Part shown: in pieces, positions 18,144 through 26,839 of the stretch
Position numbering within the stretch: position 1 is the stretch's first letter
Layout: each line of letters opens with the position of its first letter
From: an uncultured Sphingomonas sp.
GTDB lineage: Bacteria > Pseudomonadota > Alphaproteobacteria > Sphingomonadales > Sphingomonadaceae
DNA length: 52,666 nucleotides
Direction of reading: 5' to 3'
Assembly: GCF_913778135.1 (NCBI RefSeq)
Contig: NZ_CAJYVU010000167.1
Location: forward strand, 1-52,666
Program-made: the position numbers and the translations under genes
The notes under the pieces: generated by a model
The model's database searches: none
Seen by the model: only the letters and a program-made list of their open reading frames with translations
Told to the model about the DNA's origin: nothing

Positions 18144-19187
18144 TCACTTTCCTCCGACCGGAGCTTCGGTCACGGTGTTGCCGCGGGCGATCCGAACGAC
18201 CGGTCCGCTCGGCGCTGCCGGCGATCCCGCCACGGGTGCGCCGCCCTGGTAAGCTGGTGCCGCCATCGACGGCGCGGGTGCGGCACCCATGCCCGTCATC
18301 GGCTTGCCGGGAACGGTGCGGCGCTGGAACCGCGAGATGTCGGCGCCGGTCATGAAGCTGCCCGCGCCCGACTGCGGCATGCTGGCCGCCTGGGCGAGCA
18401 CCGCCTTCTCGTTCTTGCCGTCGCCGACGCTGATCTGACCCGAGGCGATCGCCTCCTCCAGCTGCCCCGCATTGTCGGCGATCGAGCGCAGCGACAGCGA
18501 CAGATTGCCCAGCGTCTGCGCCAGCTCGATCTGCTCGGCGATCTTGGGCGTCGCCTCGACCGTGACCGTGGAGAAGGTCTTGACGACGGTGTTGCCCTTG
18601 TCGTCCTTCTCGTTGCTCGTGCTCTGATCGGTGGCGAGGACGCGCAGGTTGCGAATCACCGTCTCGCTGGTCTTCAGCGGGGGGCCATCGCCGCCGCCCT
18701 CGACCGACTGCGTCAGGATCAGGTCGATGTGATCGCCCGGAAAGACGAAGCCCGCGACCGAGGTCTGCGCCGACACCGGCACCGTCACCGCGCGCATCCC
18801 TGCGCCGAGTGCGGCGGCCAGGAAACCGCGATCGCCGGGCTTTACCAGCGCGCCCTGCGTCACCGGCTGCCCCGCCGTGATCGGCAGGCGGACCACTGTC
18901 CCGAGCAGCTTGCTCATGTCGGTATCCGCTTTCTTGTAGTAAGCGTTCTCGACCAGTTCCTTCGGCCACGGCTGGAACTTCAGTGCGGTCGCATCCAGGA
19001 TGGTGCCGACCGGCAACGCACGGGTCGCAACCAGCACCTCGGGTCCGTCGACGACGACGGGCGCGGGCATCGCGACCGCGGCGGCGGTGGGTGCGGCACT
19101 GCCCGCCATCAGCGTGCGCGCCATAAAGGCGGTGATCGCCGCCACGAACAGCGCGCCGACCAGCAGAACCACCTTGCGACTATCCAT
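18144..19187 (-). CDS. cpaB: Pilus assembly protein CpaB/RcpC
   Basis: A 347-aa periplasmic protein anchored by an N-terminal helix (KVVLLVGALFVAAITAFMA), with a SAF domain (VLVATRALPVGTILDATALKFQPWP) and the RcpC-type domain around AVTVPVSAQTSVAGFVFPGDHIDLILTQ. The C-terminal third is Pro/Gly/Ala-rich and low in complexity. It is needed for Flp pilus assembly in other bacteria, probably acting with the secretin. It begins 63 bases after cpaA, with a perfect hairpin in the spacer. Confidence 0.93.
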   Translation of the reverse strand: MDSRKVVLLVGALFVAAITAFMARTLMAGSAAPTAAAVAMPAPVVVDGPEVLVATRALPVGTILDATALKFQPWPKELVENAYYKKADTDMSKLLGTVVRLPITAGQPVTQGALVKPGDRGFLAAALGAGMRAVTVPVSAQTSVAGFVFPGDHIDLILTQSVEGGGDGPPLKTSETVIRNLRVLATDQSTSNEKDDKGNTVVKTFSTVTVEATPKIAEQIELAQTLGNLSLSLRSIADNAGQLEEAIASGQISVGDGKNEKAVLAQAASMPQSGAGSFMTGADISRFQRRTVPGKPMTGMGAAPAPSMAAPAYQGGAPVAGSPAAPSGPVVRIARGNTVTEAPVGGK

Positions 19188-19226
19188 CTTGCTTCTTGCC
19201 CCCTGTTCCTAGCACGATGCCGGAAC

Positions 19227-19243
19227 GGCCGATTCGATCGGCC
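19227..19243 (-). other. Perfect hairpin between cpaA and cpaB
   Basis: GGCCGAT-TCG-ATCGGCC is a perfect 7-bp inverted repeat with a three-base loop, 8 bases downstream of the cpaA stop and 40 bases before cpaB. There is no T-tract. It could reduce read-through or stabilise the cpaA message, giving less cpaB mRNA than cpaA mRNA, or the reverse. Function is inference. Confidence 0.5.
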
Positions 19244-19250
19244 TGCATGA

Positions 19251-19724
19251 TTACGTAAATTGGTTAACGAGCGGTTCGCGCAGCGCGAGCAGCCCGGCGA
19301 GTGCGATGGCGACGCCGTACGGGATCTCGATCGCGCCCTCGCGGCGCAGCAGTTTGTGATCGAGCAGGAACACGATCGTCAGCGCGCCGCCCGCGATCGA
19401 CATCACAATCAGCATGTTCATGACGTTCATCGGCGTCAGCCACAGCGCGAGCGCGCCGATCAGCTTCACGTCGCCGCCGCCCATCTGCCCAAGCGCGAAC
19501 GCGCCGCAGAACAGGGCGAAGACGAACAGCGCGACGCCCAGCTGGATCGCTATCATCGGCCACGGATCGAGCCCGATCGCGAACCACCAGACGGGTGCGA
19601 GCAGCGCGATCGCCGCATTCTTCCAATTGGCGATCTCGCGGGTGCGCGCGTCCTCTACGCCGGCGGAGACCAGCAGAACGCCCAGACACGCGGGCAATGC
19701 CCAGGAAAGAATACCCAATTCCAT
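19251..19724 (-). CDS. cpaA: Prepilin peptidase CpaA/TadV (A24 family)
   Basis: Membrane aspartic peptidase that trims prepilins of the Tad pilus. The 157-aa protein has a first helix ending in LVSAGVEDARTREIANWKN, containing the first catalytic Asp, and then GQMGGGDVKLIGALALW with the GxGD second catalytic Asp. Further helices follow. The family size is typical for the short Tad form, without the N-methylation domain. It is the first gene of the leftward pilus operon and is divergent from the hydrolase at 19776, with a 51-base spacer. No pilin gene lies nearby, which is unusual. Confidence 0.93.
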   Translation of the reverse strand: MELGILSWALPACLGVLLVSAGVEDARTREIANWKNAAIALLAPVWWFAIGLDPWPMIAIQLGVALFVFALFCGAFALGQMGGGDVKLIGALALWLTPMNVMNMLIVMSIAGGALTIVFLLDHKLLRREGAIEIPYGVAIALAGLLALREPLVNQFT

Positions 19725-19775
19725 GCAATCGGTGGCTAGACGATATGCCTTAGGAAACCGTAACCACGCCGGCAG

Positions 19776-20714
19776 ATGAGCCGCCATGCCGCCTTTCGCC
19801 GCGCCATCCCCGCGGACGCGTGCGTGTCCACCTGGCACGCCGCCGACGGCTGGACGATCCGCCGCTTCGACTGGTCGGCGGCGGGAAAGCGGGGTTCGAT
19901 CCTGTTTCAGACCGGGCGCGGCGACGTGTTCGAGAAATATCTGGAGGCGTTCGCGCATTGGCACGAGGCGGGCTGGTCGGTCAGCGCTTTCGACTGGCGC
20001 GGGCAGGGTGGGTCGGGTCGTCTTAGCGCCGACCGAAATGTCGGGCACGCCGACGACTTCGCGCCGTGGATCGCCGACCTGTCCGACTTCTGGCGTAGCT
20101 GGATCGCCGAGCGGAACGGCCCGCACGTCGTCGTCGGCCACTCGATGGGCGGATTTCTCGTGCTCCGCGCACTGGTCGACCGCGTGATCGAGGCGGACGC
20201 GGCGGTGCTGGTCGCGCCGATGCTGGGCCTGCGCTCACCCGTTGGCGCAAGGATCGGCGGGTGGCTGGCCGCGCTGATGCGGCGTGCCGGCAATCCGGCG
20301 CGCGCGGCGTGGAAGGGGCATGAGAAGCCGGGTGCACGGGTCGATCGGCAGTCGATCCTGACCGCGGACGCCGACCGCTACTCGGACGAGGCTTGGTGGT
20401 ACGCGCAGTCGCCCGAGCTGCGGCTCGGCCCGCCGTCCTGGGCATGGCTCGCGGAAGCGTTCGCGGGCACGCAGGCGCTGCGGCGCGATCCGGCGCTGGT
20501 GCGCATGACGACGCCCACGCTGATGCTGCTTGCCGAGCACGACGCGCTGGTCGACGCGCGCGCCGCGGCGGCGATCGGTGCGCGTCTGCACGACGCGACG
20601 GTGATCCGCTTCGGCGCGGAGGCGGCACACGAACTGCTGCGGGAGGCCGATCCGGTACGCGACCGCGCGCTGGCAGCGATCGATGCGTTCCTGGCCGAGC
20701 GGACACAAACGTGA
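19776..20714 (+). CDS. Alpha/beta hydrolase (lysophospholipase / monoacylglycerol lipase type)
   Basis: A 312-aa protein of the PldB-like serine hydrolase group. Visible parts are the oxyanion-side FDWRGQGGSGRL, nucleophile elbow VVGHSMGGFL with the catalytic Ser, an Asp in LMLLAEHDALVD, and a late His in AAHELLREADPVRDRAL. There is no signal peptide, so it should act in the cytosol on monoacylglycerol or lysophospholipid-like esters, though the natural substrate cannot be told. Its stop overlaps the GTG of the next flavoenzyme gene. Confidence 0.87.
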   Translation: MSRHAAFRRAIPADACVSTWHAADGWTIRRFDWSAAGKRGSILFQTGRGDVFEKYLEAFAHWHEAGWSVSAFDWRGQGGSGRLSADRNVGHADDFAPWIADLSDFWRSWIAERNGPHVVVGHSMGGFLVLRALVDRVIEADAAVLVAPMLGLRSPVGARIGGWLAALMRRAGNPARAAWKGHEKPGARVDRQSILTADADRYSDEAWWYAQSPELRLGPPSWAWLAEAFAGTQALRRDPALVRMTTPTLMLLAEHDALVDARAAAAIGARLHDATVIRFGAEAAHELLREADPVRDRALAAIDAFLAERTQT

Positions 20715-21793
20715 ACTACGACATCGCGATCGTCGGCGCCGGCATCGCGGGCGCGAGCCTCGCCGCCGCGATCGGTGGGCGCGCGCGCGTGCTGCTGCTC
20801 GAGGCGGAGGATCAGCCGGGTTATCACGCGACCGGGCGATCGGCGGCGTTCTGGTCGGAGACCTACGGCGGTCCAGCGATCCAGCCGCTGACCACCGCGT
20901 CGGGTCCGGCGCTGCGCGATGGCGGGTTTCTGGAGCCGCTCGGATCGCTTCACATCGGACGCGACGCCGACGCGGCCGCCATCGACGCGTTCGTGGCCGA
21001 ATTCGCGAACACGTCGGTCGTGCTGGAGCCGGTCGATCCCGCCGGCCTCGTGCCGGGGCTCAGGTCCGGGTGGCGGCTCGGCGTGATGGAGCCGTCATGC
21101 GCTTATATCGACGTAGCGGCCTATCACGCCGATCGGCTGCGCACGGCGCGTAGCGGCGGCGCGGTGATCGAGACGAACGCTCGGCTGGCGTCGGCCGAGC
21201 GATCCGGTGGCCGTTGGCAGATCACGACTGGCGATGGGCGGGTTTTCACCGCCGAGGTATTGGTCGACGCGGGCGGTGCCTGGGCAGACGCGGTGGCATG
21301 CGCCGCGGGGGTGCAGCCGATCGGCGTACAGGCCTATCGCCGCACGATGGTGCAGTTGCTGACCGACCCTGCACCGCCATCCGCGCTGCCGCATGTCGCC
21401 GATATTTCGGGCCGCTTCTACTTTAAGCCCGAGGCGGGCGGGCGATTGTGGCTCAGCCCGCATGACGAGACGCCGGTCGACGCGCATGACGTGCAACCGG
21501 AGGAAATGGACGTAGCCGTCGCGATCGACCGGTTCGAGAAGGTGGTCGACTGGCAGGTCGCCAAGGTGGAGCGGACCTGGGCGGGGTTGCGGACGTTCGC
21601 GCCCGACCGCACACCGGTCTACGGCTTCGACGCGCATGTACCCGGATTCTTCTGGTTCGCAGGTCAGGGCGGCTTCGGTATCCAAACCGCGCCGGCGGCG
21701 GCGCAGCTCGCCGCGGCGCTGCTGGTCGATGGTGAGATGCCCGCGGGCGTCGACGCCGACCGCTACGCCGCGACGCGCTTCGCGCGGCCCTAA
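20711..21793 (+). CDS. FAD-dependent oxidoreductase (DAO family)
   Basis: A 360-aa flavoenzyme of the glycine oxidase / D-amino acid dehydrogenase group. It begins NYDIAIVGAGIAGASLAAAIG, an FAD-binding GxGxxG fold, with RVLLLEAEDQPGYHATGRSAA for ribose and substrate placement, and ends with WFAGQGGFGIQTAPAAAQL, the second FAD motif. GTG 20711 overlaps the hydrolase stop as GTGA. The substrate is not known. The end overlaps the convergent EamA stop by three bases. Confidence 0.88.
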   Translation: MNYDIAIVGAGIAGASLAAAIGGRARVLLLEAEDQPGYHATGRSAAFWSETYGGPAIQPLTTASGPALRDGGFLEPLGSLHIGRDADAAAIDAFVAEFANTSVVLEPVDPAGLVPGLRSGWRLGVMEPSCAYIDVAAYHADRLRTARSGGAVIETNARLASAERSGGRWQITTGDGRVFTAEVLVDAGGAWADAVACAAGVQPIGVQAYRRTMVQLLTDPAPPSALPHVADISGRFYFKPEAGGRLWLSPHDETPVDAHDVQPEEMDVAVAIDRFEKVVDWQVAKVERTWAGLRTFAPDRTPVYGFDAHVPGFFWFAGQGGFGIQTAPAAAQLAAALLVDGEMPAGVDADRYAATRFARP

Positions 21794-22677
21794 GCCTGCT
21801 CGCGTTCGGCGAGTAACGCCGTCTTCGGTCGCGCACGCATCGCAACCACCAGCACGCCGAGAAGCGCGAGCGCGGCGCCCGTGACCATGCGGCGATCGAG
21901 GTGATCGCCGGTCAGCGCGACGCCGAACGCGATCGTGGCGAGCGGGGTCATCAGCGTCAGCGGCGCGAGCAGGTTCGCCTCGTAGCGACGGATCAGCGCG
22001 TAATAACTGGTGTGCGCCGCGACCGAGACGACGAGTGCCGCGAACAACACCGCGGCGACGAACGGCCAGCCGACCGCCGCCGCGCTCGCCCATTGCCGAT
22101 GCTCGAACAGCGCCGATCCGAGCGCCAGCGGCAGGCACGAGACGAGGCCGACCCATGCCTGAAAGCGCAAGGGCGCGACATCCTCGACCTGTTTCATCAT
22201 CACCGCACCCAGCGACCCTGCGAACGCTGCCCCGACGATGAACCACAGCCCCGTCGACAGCGCGACCCCTTCGGGATTCCACACGACCAGCACCACGCCC
22301 GCGAGCGTCAGCGCGATGCCGATCCCGCGGCGCAGGTGGATGCGCTCGCTCAGGATGACGATCGACAGCAACGTCGTGAACGGCACGCCGATCTGGATCA
22401 CGATCGCGGCTGACGAGGGCGAGGCGGTCTGCAATCCGATGAACAGCAGTGCGAAATTGCCCGCGCCCATCAGCAGGCCGATGATGGCGACGCGCAGCCT
22501 GGGGCGCGGCATCGGCAGCAGCCACGGCAGGGTCGCGAGCACGACGACCGCGAAGCGCACCGCGGCGAAGAACAGCGGCGGTACGTGCCACGTGCCGACC
22601 ACGATCTTGCTGAGCACGTTGCTGTAGCCCCAGGCGAGGCAGACCAGCAGCAGGATCAGGAAGTCGCGCGCGCGCAC
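21790..22677 (-). CDS. EamA-family (DMT) transporter
   Basis: A 295-aa protein with about ten hydrophobic helices in two repeats, starting FLILLLVCLAWGYSNVLSKIVVG, the usual EamA opening with WG, and including PSSAAIVIQIGVPFTTLLSIVILSERIHLRR and the second repeat ANLLAPLTLMTPLATIAFGVALTGD. It is an inner-membrane metabolite exporter or importer of unknown substrate. GTG 22677 is chosen because the longer reading overlaps rnhA. It is last in the ispH-thrB-rnhA block and ends convergently with the flavoenzyme. Confidence 0.87.
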   Translation of the reverse strand: MRARDFLILLLVCLAWGYSNVLSKIVVGTWHVPPLFFAAVRFAVVVLATLPWLLPMPRPRLRVAIIGLLMGAGNFALLFIGLQTASPSSAAIVIQIGVPFTTLLSIVILSERIHLRRGIGIALTLAGVVLVVWNPEGVALSTGLWFIVGAAFAGSLGAVMMKQVEDVAPLRFQAWVGLVSCLPLALGSALFEHRQWASAAAVGWPFVAAVLFAALVVSVAAHTSYYALIRRYEANLLAPLTLMTPLATIAFGVALTGDHLDRRMVTGAALALLGVLVVAMRARPKTALLAEREQA

Positions 22678-22690
22678 CGGGAGTGACCGG

Positions 22691-23167
22691 TCAGGCGGCC
22701 GCGCGGGGCCGCTTACCCGCGGCGATCGCGGCGTCGCTGGCGAGCTTGTCGACGCGTTCGTTGTCGGGGTGGCCGGCGTGGCCCTTGACCCACTTCCACT
22801 CAATGCGATGCGGCTTGGCGGCGGCAAGCAGCGCCTGCCACAATTCGGCGTTCTTGACCGGCTTCTTGTCGGCGGTGCGCCAGCCGTTCTTCTGCCAGCC
22901 GTGGATCCACTTGGTCAGCCCGTCCATGACGTAGCGGCTGTCGGTCGACAGCTGAACGCGGCACGGACGCTTGAGCGCCTTCAGCCCCTCGATTGCTGCG
23001 GTCAGTTCCATGCGGTTGTTGGTCGTCGGGTTCTCGCCCCCCGACAGTTCCTTTTCGGTCTCGCCCATGCGTAGCAGCGCGCCCCAGCCGCCGGGTCCGG
23101 GGTTGCCCTTGCACGCGCCATCGGTGGCGATCTCGACGAGCTGAAGTTCTGTCGCGTCAGTGGTCAT
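22691..23167 (-). CDS. rnhA: Ribonuclease HI
   Basis: Endonuclease cutting RNA in RNA-DNA hybrids. Catalytic residues appear in [16 protein letters not shown] (Asp), [17 protein letters not shown] (Glu), [16 protein letters not shown] (Asp) and [16 protein letters not shown] (Asp and His). The 158-aa length is standard. ATG 23167 overlaps the thrB stop as ATGA. No truncation. Confidence 0.97.
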   Translation of the reverse strand: MTTDATELQLVEIATDGACKGNPGPGGWGALLRMGETEKELSGGENPTTNNRMELTAAIEGLKALKRPCRVQLSTDSRYVMDGLTKWIHGWQKNGWRTADKKPVKNAELWQALLAAAKPHRIEWKWVKGHAGHPDNERVDKLASDAAIAAGKRPRAAA

Positions 23168-24135
23168 GCTTGGTGCTTTATCGTGTCCGGCAGGAGGTCG
23201 GGCGCGTAATGCGCGAGGCGGCGCAGATAGGCGAGCGGGTCCTTGCGCGTCACCAGTGCATCCGCGGGGGTGTTGAGCCAGTCCCATGCGCGGCTGAGCG
23301 CGAAGCGCAGGCACGCACCCGCGGCTAGCGTCGGAAAGGCGTCGCGCTCCGCGGCGGACAGGGGAAAGTGGCGCTCGTACCCGGCGAATAGGGTATCCCC
23401 GATCGCGGCATCGTGGTGCATGCCGGTGGCGTCGAAGCTCCACGCGCTGTGCGTGATCGCCAGATCGAGCACGCGAATGTCGGTGCACGCGAAGTAGAAG
23501 TCGATCAGCCCCGATACCTGGTCGCCACGCATCAGCACGTTATCGGGGAACAGGTCGGCGTGGATCGCGCAGGTGTCCAACGTCCGCGCGGGCCAGTGCG
23601 ACTGCACATGATCGAGCGCGCGGTCGAGCGTGTCATGCAAACCGGGCGCGATCTGGTCGAGGCTGCGGCCGCAGCGGTCGAACAGCGGACGCCACGTATC
23701 GATTCCCATCGTATTCGGGCGCGTCAGCGTAAAATCGGCGACCGCGCGGTGCATCTGCCCGAGCGCGTCGCCCGCGGCGAGCGCCTGCGCGGGGGTCGGG
23801 TGCGACAGCGACACGCCGGGCAGGAAGCGGATCAGGCAGGCGGGGCGGCCTTCCAACTGCTGGATCGCCGTCCCCGCACGATCGGTGATGGCGGGCGGCA
23901 CCGGCAAGCTCTTGGCGGCGAGATGATCGAGCAGCGCCATGAAGAAGGGCAGGTCGTCGGCGGCGACGCGCTTTTCGTAGAGCGTGAGGATGAAACGGTC
24001 GCGCGTCGTGTCGACAAGGTAGTTGGAATTCTCCACTCCTTCGGCAATCCCCTTGGCGGAGACGAGGTCGCCGACGTCGTAGCGCGACAGGAAGCGAGAC
24101 AATGCCTCGGCGGAGACGTGCGTGTAGACGGCCAT
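23164..24135 (-). CDS. thrB: Homoserine kinase ThrB (APH-like form)
   Basis: Phosphorylates homoserine in threonine synthesis. This is the aminoglycoside-phosphotransferase-like ThrB of alphaproteobacteria, opening [20 protein letters not shown], with [13 protein letters not shown] and the catalytic loop [17 protein letters not shown], then [18 protein letters not shown] as metal-binding Asp region. The 323-aa length is normal. ATG 24135 has GGGAGA six bases upstream; a TTG six bases earlier is possible but less likely. It follows ispH by 118 bases and overlaps rnhA, a common order in sphingomonads. Confidence 0.94.
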   Translation of the reverse strand: MAVYTHVSAEALSRFLSRYDVGDLVSAKGIAEGVENSNYLVDTTRDRFILTLYEKRVAADDLPFFMALLDHLAAKSLPVPPAITDRAGTAIQQLEGRPACLIRFLPGVSLSHPTPAQALAAGDALGQMHRAVADFTLTRPNTMGIDTWRPLFDRCGRSLDQIAPGLHDTLDRALDHVQSHWPARTLDTCAIHADLFPDNVLMRGDQVSGLIDFYFACTDIRVLDLAITHSAWSFDATGMHHDAAIGDTLFAGYERHFPLSAAERDAFPTLAAGACLRFALSRAWDWLNTPADALVTRKDPLAYLRRLAHYAPDLLPDTIKHQA

Positions 24136-24253
24136 GCTCAATCTCCCGCGCGAAAGGTCACAAAAGTCACGGCCCGACGCAGGTGCGCGCGCCCGCCCGC
24201 GCGCCCGCGATCACGAAGCCGTGTGGGCACGGTTCGCGTGTAGGACAGCGCAC

Positions 24254-25228
24254 TCAGGCGGCGGCGTCGAGCCCGCGCGGTAGCTTGAACGCGATCGACT
24301 CGCGCGTCGTCTCGACCTCGCGCTCGATCACGTCGAAGCGGGTGGCGAGCCGGTCAACGAGTTCGCGCACCAGCAGTTCGGGTGCCGACGCACCCGCGGT
24401 GATGCCAAGCGTGCCCACGCCGTCGAGGAACGCCCAGTCGAGTTCGGCCGCGCGCTGGATCAGCGCGGCGCGAACGCCCTGCCGCTCGGCCACCTCGACC
24501 AGCCGTACCGAGTTGGACGAATTGGGCGCGCCGATCACCAGCACCGCATCGCACGAATCCGCGATCGCCTTGACCGCCGCCTGCCGGTTCGAAGTCGCGT
24601 AGCAGATGTCCTCGCCGCGCGGCGCGTCGATGCTGGGATAGCGCGCGTGAAGCGCCGCCACGATCGCGGCAGTGTCGTCGACCGACAGCGTCGTTTGCGT
24701 CAGAAACGCGACATTCGCCGGGTCGGGCAGGTCGAGCGCGGCGACATCCTCGACCGTCTCTACCAACGTCATCGCGCCCGCGGGCACCTGTCCGAAGGTG
24801 CCGATCACTTCCGGGTGGCCGGCGTGGCCGACGAACACAATGTGGCGGCCGGCCGCGACCAGCCGCTCGGCCTGGCGGTGGACCTTGGAGACGAGCGGAC
24901 AGGTCGCGTCGAGGTAGCTCAGACCCCGGTCCTGCGCCTCGGCGGGTACCGATTTGGGCACGCCGTGCGCGGAAAAGACGACGTTGGCGTCGTCGGGCAC
25001 CTCGTCCAGTTCCTCGACAAAGATCGCGCCCTTTGCCTTCAGCGCGTCGACCACAAACTTGTTGTGGACGATTTCATGCCGGACGTAGACGGGCGCACCG
25101 TGCTTCTCGAGCGCCAGCTCGACGATGCGGATCGCGCGGTCGACCCCGGCGCAGAAGCCGCGCGGCGCGGCGATCATCAGCTCCAGCGGGCGGCGCTTGG
25201 AGGCGGCAGGGTCGGCAATGTCGGACAT
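24254..25228 (-). CDS. ispH: 4-hydroxy-3-methylbut-2-enyl diphosphate reductase
   Basis: Last enzyme of the MEP isoprenoid pathway, an iron-sulfur reductase. The three cluster-binding cysteines are visible: Cys26 in [12 protein letters not shown], Cys110 in [11 protein letters not shown] and Cys209 in [18 protein letters not shown] and FSAHGVP supply the conserved substrate-binding histidines. The 324-aa size is right. ATG 25228 is selected because the in-frame region beyond it lies opposite the next lipoprotein gene and has no IspH similarity. It heads the ispH-thrB-rnhA-EamA block. Confidence 0.96.
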   Translation of the reverse strand: MSDIADPAASKRRPLELMIAAPRGFCAGVDRAIRIVELALEKHGAPVYVRHEIVHNKFVVDALKAKGAIFVEELDEVPDDANVVFSAHGVPKSVPAEAQDRGLSYLDATCPLVSKVHRQAERLVAAGRHIVFVGHAGHPEVIGTFGQVPAGAMTLVETVEDVAALDLPDPANVAFLTQTTLSVDDTAAIVAALHARYPSIDAPRGEDICYATSNRQAAVKAIADSCDAVLVIGAPNSSNSVRLVEVAERQGVRAALIQRAAELDWAFLDGVGTLGITAGASAPELLVRELVDRLATRFDVIEREVETTRESIAFKLPRGLDAAA

Positions 25229-25349
25229 GCCCGCGCATGTACGCCAATGCTTGCTCCGGTGAAAGCCGGTTCCTATGGTGCGCGGCGTTCGGGGCCGGCT
25301 TCTCGTCAAAGGAAGCGGTCCCGTCGCGTATTCGCTTCTTGTACCAGGA

Positions 25350-26021
25350 ATGCCGCCCGTGTCGCACCGCTCGAACCTCCTGCCGCTCGCCATGCTCCTC
25401 GCCGCAGGTGGATCGCTGGCCGGCTGCGCCAAGTCGGGTGAGATCGACGTAAGCGGCGGGGCGGCGGGGATCACCTCGGTCCGCTCGGCCTGCCCGATCG
25501 TCGGCGTGCCCGCGGGCACGGGCGACGTAACCGTGTTCAACCCCGCCACGAGCACCGACGCGAGCGCGATCGACGTGGTCGCGACGATCAGCAACGTGCG
25601 CTCGACCTGCAACGATGCGGGCGACGACATCCAGACCACCGTCACCTTCGACGTGCGCGCGCGCCGGACGCAGACCGCTGCCGCGCGTGACGTGACGCTG
25701 CCGTATTTCATCGCGATCACCCGCGGCGGCACGTCCGTCGTGTCGAAGCGTGTCGGCGGCGTCGCGCTCCACTGGGACGCGGGACAGGGTGTCGCGACCG
25801 CGAACGAGCAGGCGACCACCGTCGTGTCGCGCGCGCTGGCGACCGTGCCGCAGGAAATCCGCGACAAGCTGACGCGCAAGCGCAAGGCGGGCGACGAGGA
25901 CGCGGCGCTCGACCCGCTCGCGCAGCCCGAGGTGCGCAGTGCGGTGCTGTCGGCCACCTTCGAGGCGCTGGTCGGGTTCCAGCTGACGCAGGACCAGTTG
26001 CGCTACAACGCGACGCGCTGA
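25350..26021 (+). CDS. Putative lipoprotein, conserved in sphingomonad-like genomes
   Basis: No named family recognised with confidence. The 223-aa protein begins with a lipoprotein signal peptide ([17 protein letters not shown], lipobox LAGC). A Ser/Thr/Val-rich beta domain then contains [18 protein letters not shown] and [32 protein letters not shown]. The C-terminal third is charged. AGGA abuts ATG 25350, so GTG 25359 at nine-base spacing may be the real start. It is divergent from ispH, with about 120 bases between. Likely outer-membrane or periplasmic. Confidence 0.72.
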   Translation: MPPVSHRSNLLPLAMLLAAGGSLAGCAKSGEIDVSGGAAGITSVRSACPIVGVPAGTGDVTVFNPATSTDASAIDVVATISNVRSTCNDAGDDIQTTVTFDVRARRTQTAAARDVTLPYFIAITRGGTSVVSKRVGGVALHWDAGQGVATANEQATTVVSRALATVPQEIRDKLTRKRKAGDEDAALDPLAQPEVRSAVLSATFEALVGFQLTQDQLRYNATR

Positions 26022-26065
26022 GGCGGCCTGCGCATTCGGGCGCCGAGGAAGCGGCGAAGGAGAGA

Positions 26066-26500
26066 ATGCCGATGCCGCTCGTCAGCGTCACGCGCCTGCG
26101 TATCCGGTCTTGGCGGTTCATGCCACGGTTCGTGCTTCATACCATGCGAACGCTCAGGCAGGTGCGCGGGAGCACGGGGTTCAAGGGTGGCGCACTGCTT
26201 CCCGACCGACGCCGTGCGTTCTGGACCTTGACCGTGTGGGACGATGCGGCGGCGATGAAACGCTACATGACCGGTGGCGCGCACCTGAAGGCGATGCCGC
26301 TGCTGCTCGACTGGTGCGACGAGGCGAGCGTCGCGCATTGGACGCAAGATACGGCAGCTGCGCCTGACTGGATCGAAGCCGATCGGCGCATGCGCGAAGA
26401 TGGTCGTGCTTCAAAGGTTCGACACCCGGCGCCGACGCACAAGGGGCTCGATTACGCCGCGCCGCGCCTTTCGCGCAGCGTCGCGATACAGCCGGATTGA
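26066..26500 (+). CDS. ABM-like / spheroidene monooxygenase-like small protein
   Basis: A 144-aa protein with the pattern GGALLPDRRRAFWTLTVWDDAAAMKRYMTGGAHLKAM, which resembles antibiotic-biosynthesis-monooxygenase-like dimeric alpha/beta barrels and the core of the spheroidene monooxygenase-related group. No carotenoid cluster is nearby, so I do not infer carotenoid chemistry. AGGAG is close to ATG 26066; ATG 26072 is an alternative. Its end is about 90 bases before the riboswitch. Confidence 0.68.
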   Translation: MPMPLVSVTRLRIRSWRFMPRFVLHTMRTLRQVRGSTGFKGGALLPDRRRAFWTLTVWDDAAAMKRYMTGGAHLKAMPLLLDWCDEASVAHWTQDTAAAPDWIEADRRMREDGRASKVRHPAPTHKGLDYAAPRLSRSVAIQPD

Positions 26501-26587
26501 CGAGCCCGATCCTGCGCGATTGACAGGGTTGGAGCGCCGGGGCAGAGCGGCGCGCGTCGACACGGGGCGTGAGTCCCGCGTGGGCGG

Positions 26588-26784
26588 CGCGGGAGAGTGC
26601 GGCCGGCCTTTCAGGCACTTGGCCGCCGCCGAAGGAGCAACCACCCCGGAATCTCTCAGGCAGCAGGGACCGCGCGGCCTTATCGACACTCTGGAAAGCG
26701 GTTGCGCCGTTCACCCGGCGCGATCCACCGAAGGGGTAATCCCGTTCGCGGGAGAAAGCTCTCAGGTTCCGTGACAGAGGGGGA
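26588..26784 (+). promoter_or_regulatory. Tandem glycine riboswitch (gcvT motif)
   Basis: Two glycine aptamers in series lie directly before gcvT. Aptamer 1 (about 26590-26692) has P1 AGAGTG (26594-26599) pairing with CACTCT (26687-26692), and conserved GCCGAAGGAGCAA and AATCTCTCAGGCAGCAGGGACCG. Aptamer 2 (about 26693-26784) has CACCGAAGGGGTAATCCC and AGAAAGCTCTCAGG, then ACAGAGGGGG. Bound glycine is expected to turn on the downstream gcv genes. No obvious intrinsic terminator lies between it and gcvT, so control of translation starts is plausible. Confidence 0.95.
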
Positions 26785-26839
26785 CATGACCGCCGCGCGA
26801 GCTGTTCGCGCCGCCATGCCCTTTCGTCAGGAAGCCGTG

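Noticed and set aside
24225..24245. Short inverted repeat CCGTG-TGGG-CACGG as a terminator near ispH
   Set aside because: Five base pairs and no T-run; it is too weak to call.
26497..26525. TTGACG (26497) and TTGACA (26520) as promoters for the riboswitch RNA
   Set aside because: No fitting -10 element is found at 16-19 bases, so a promoter is not supported.
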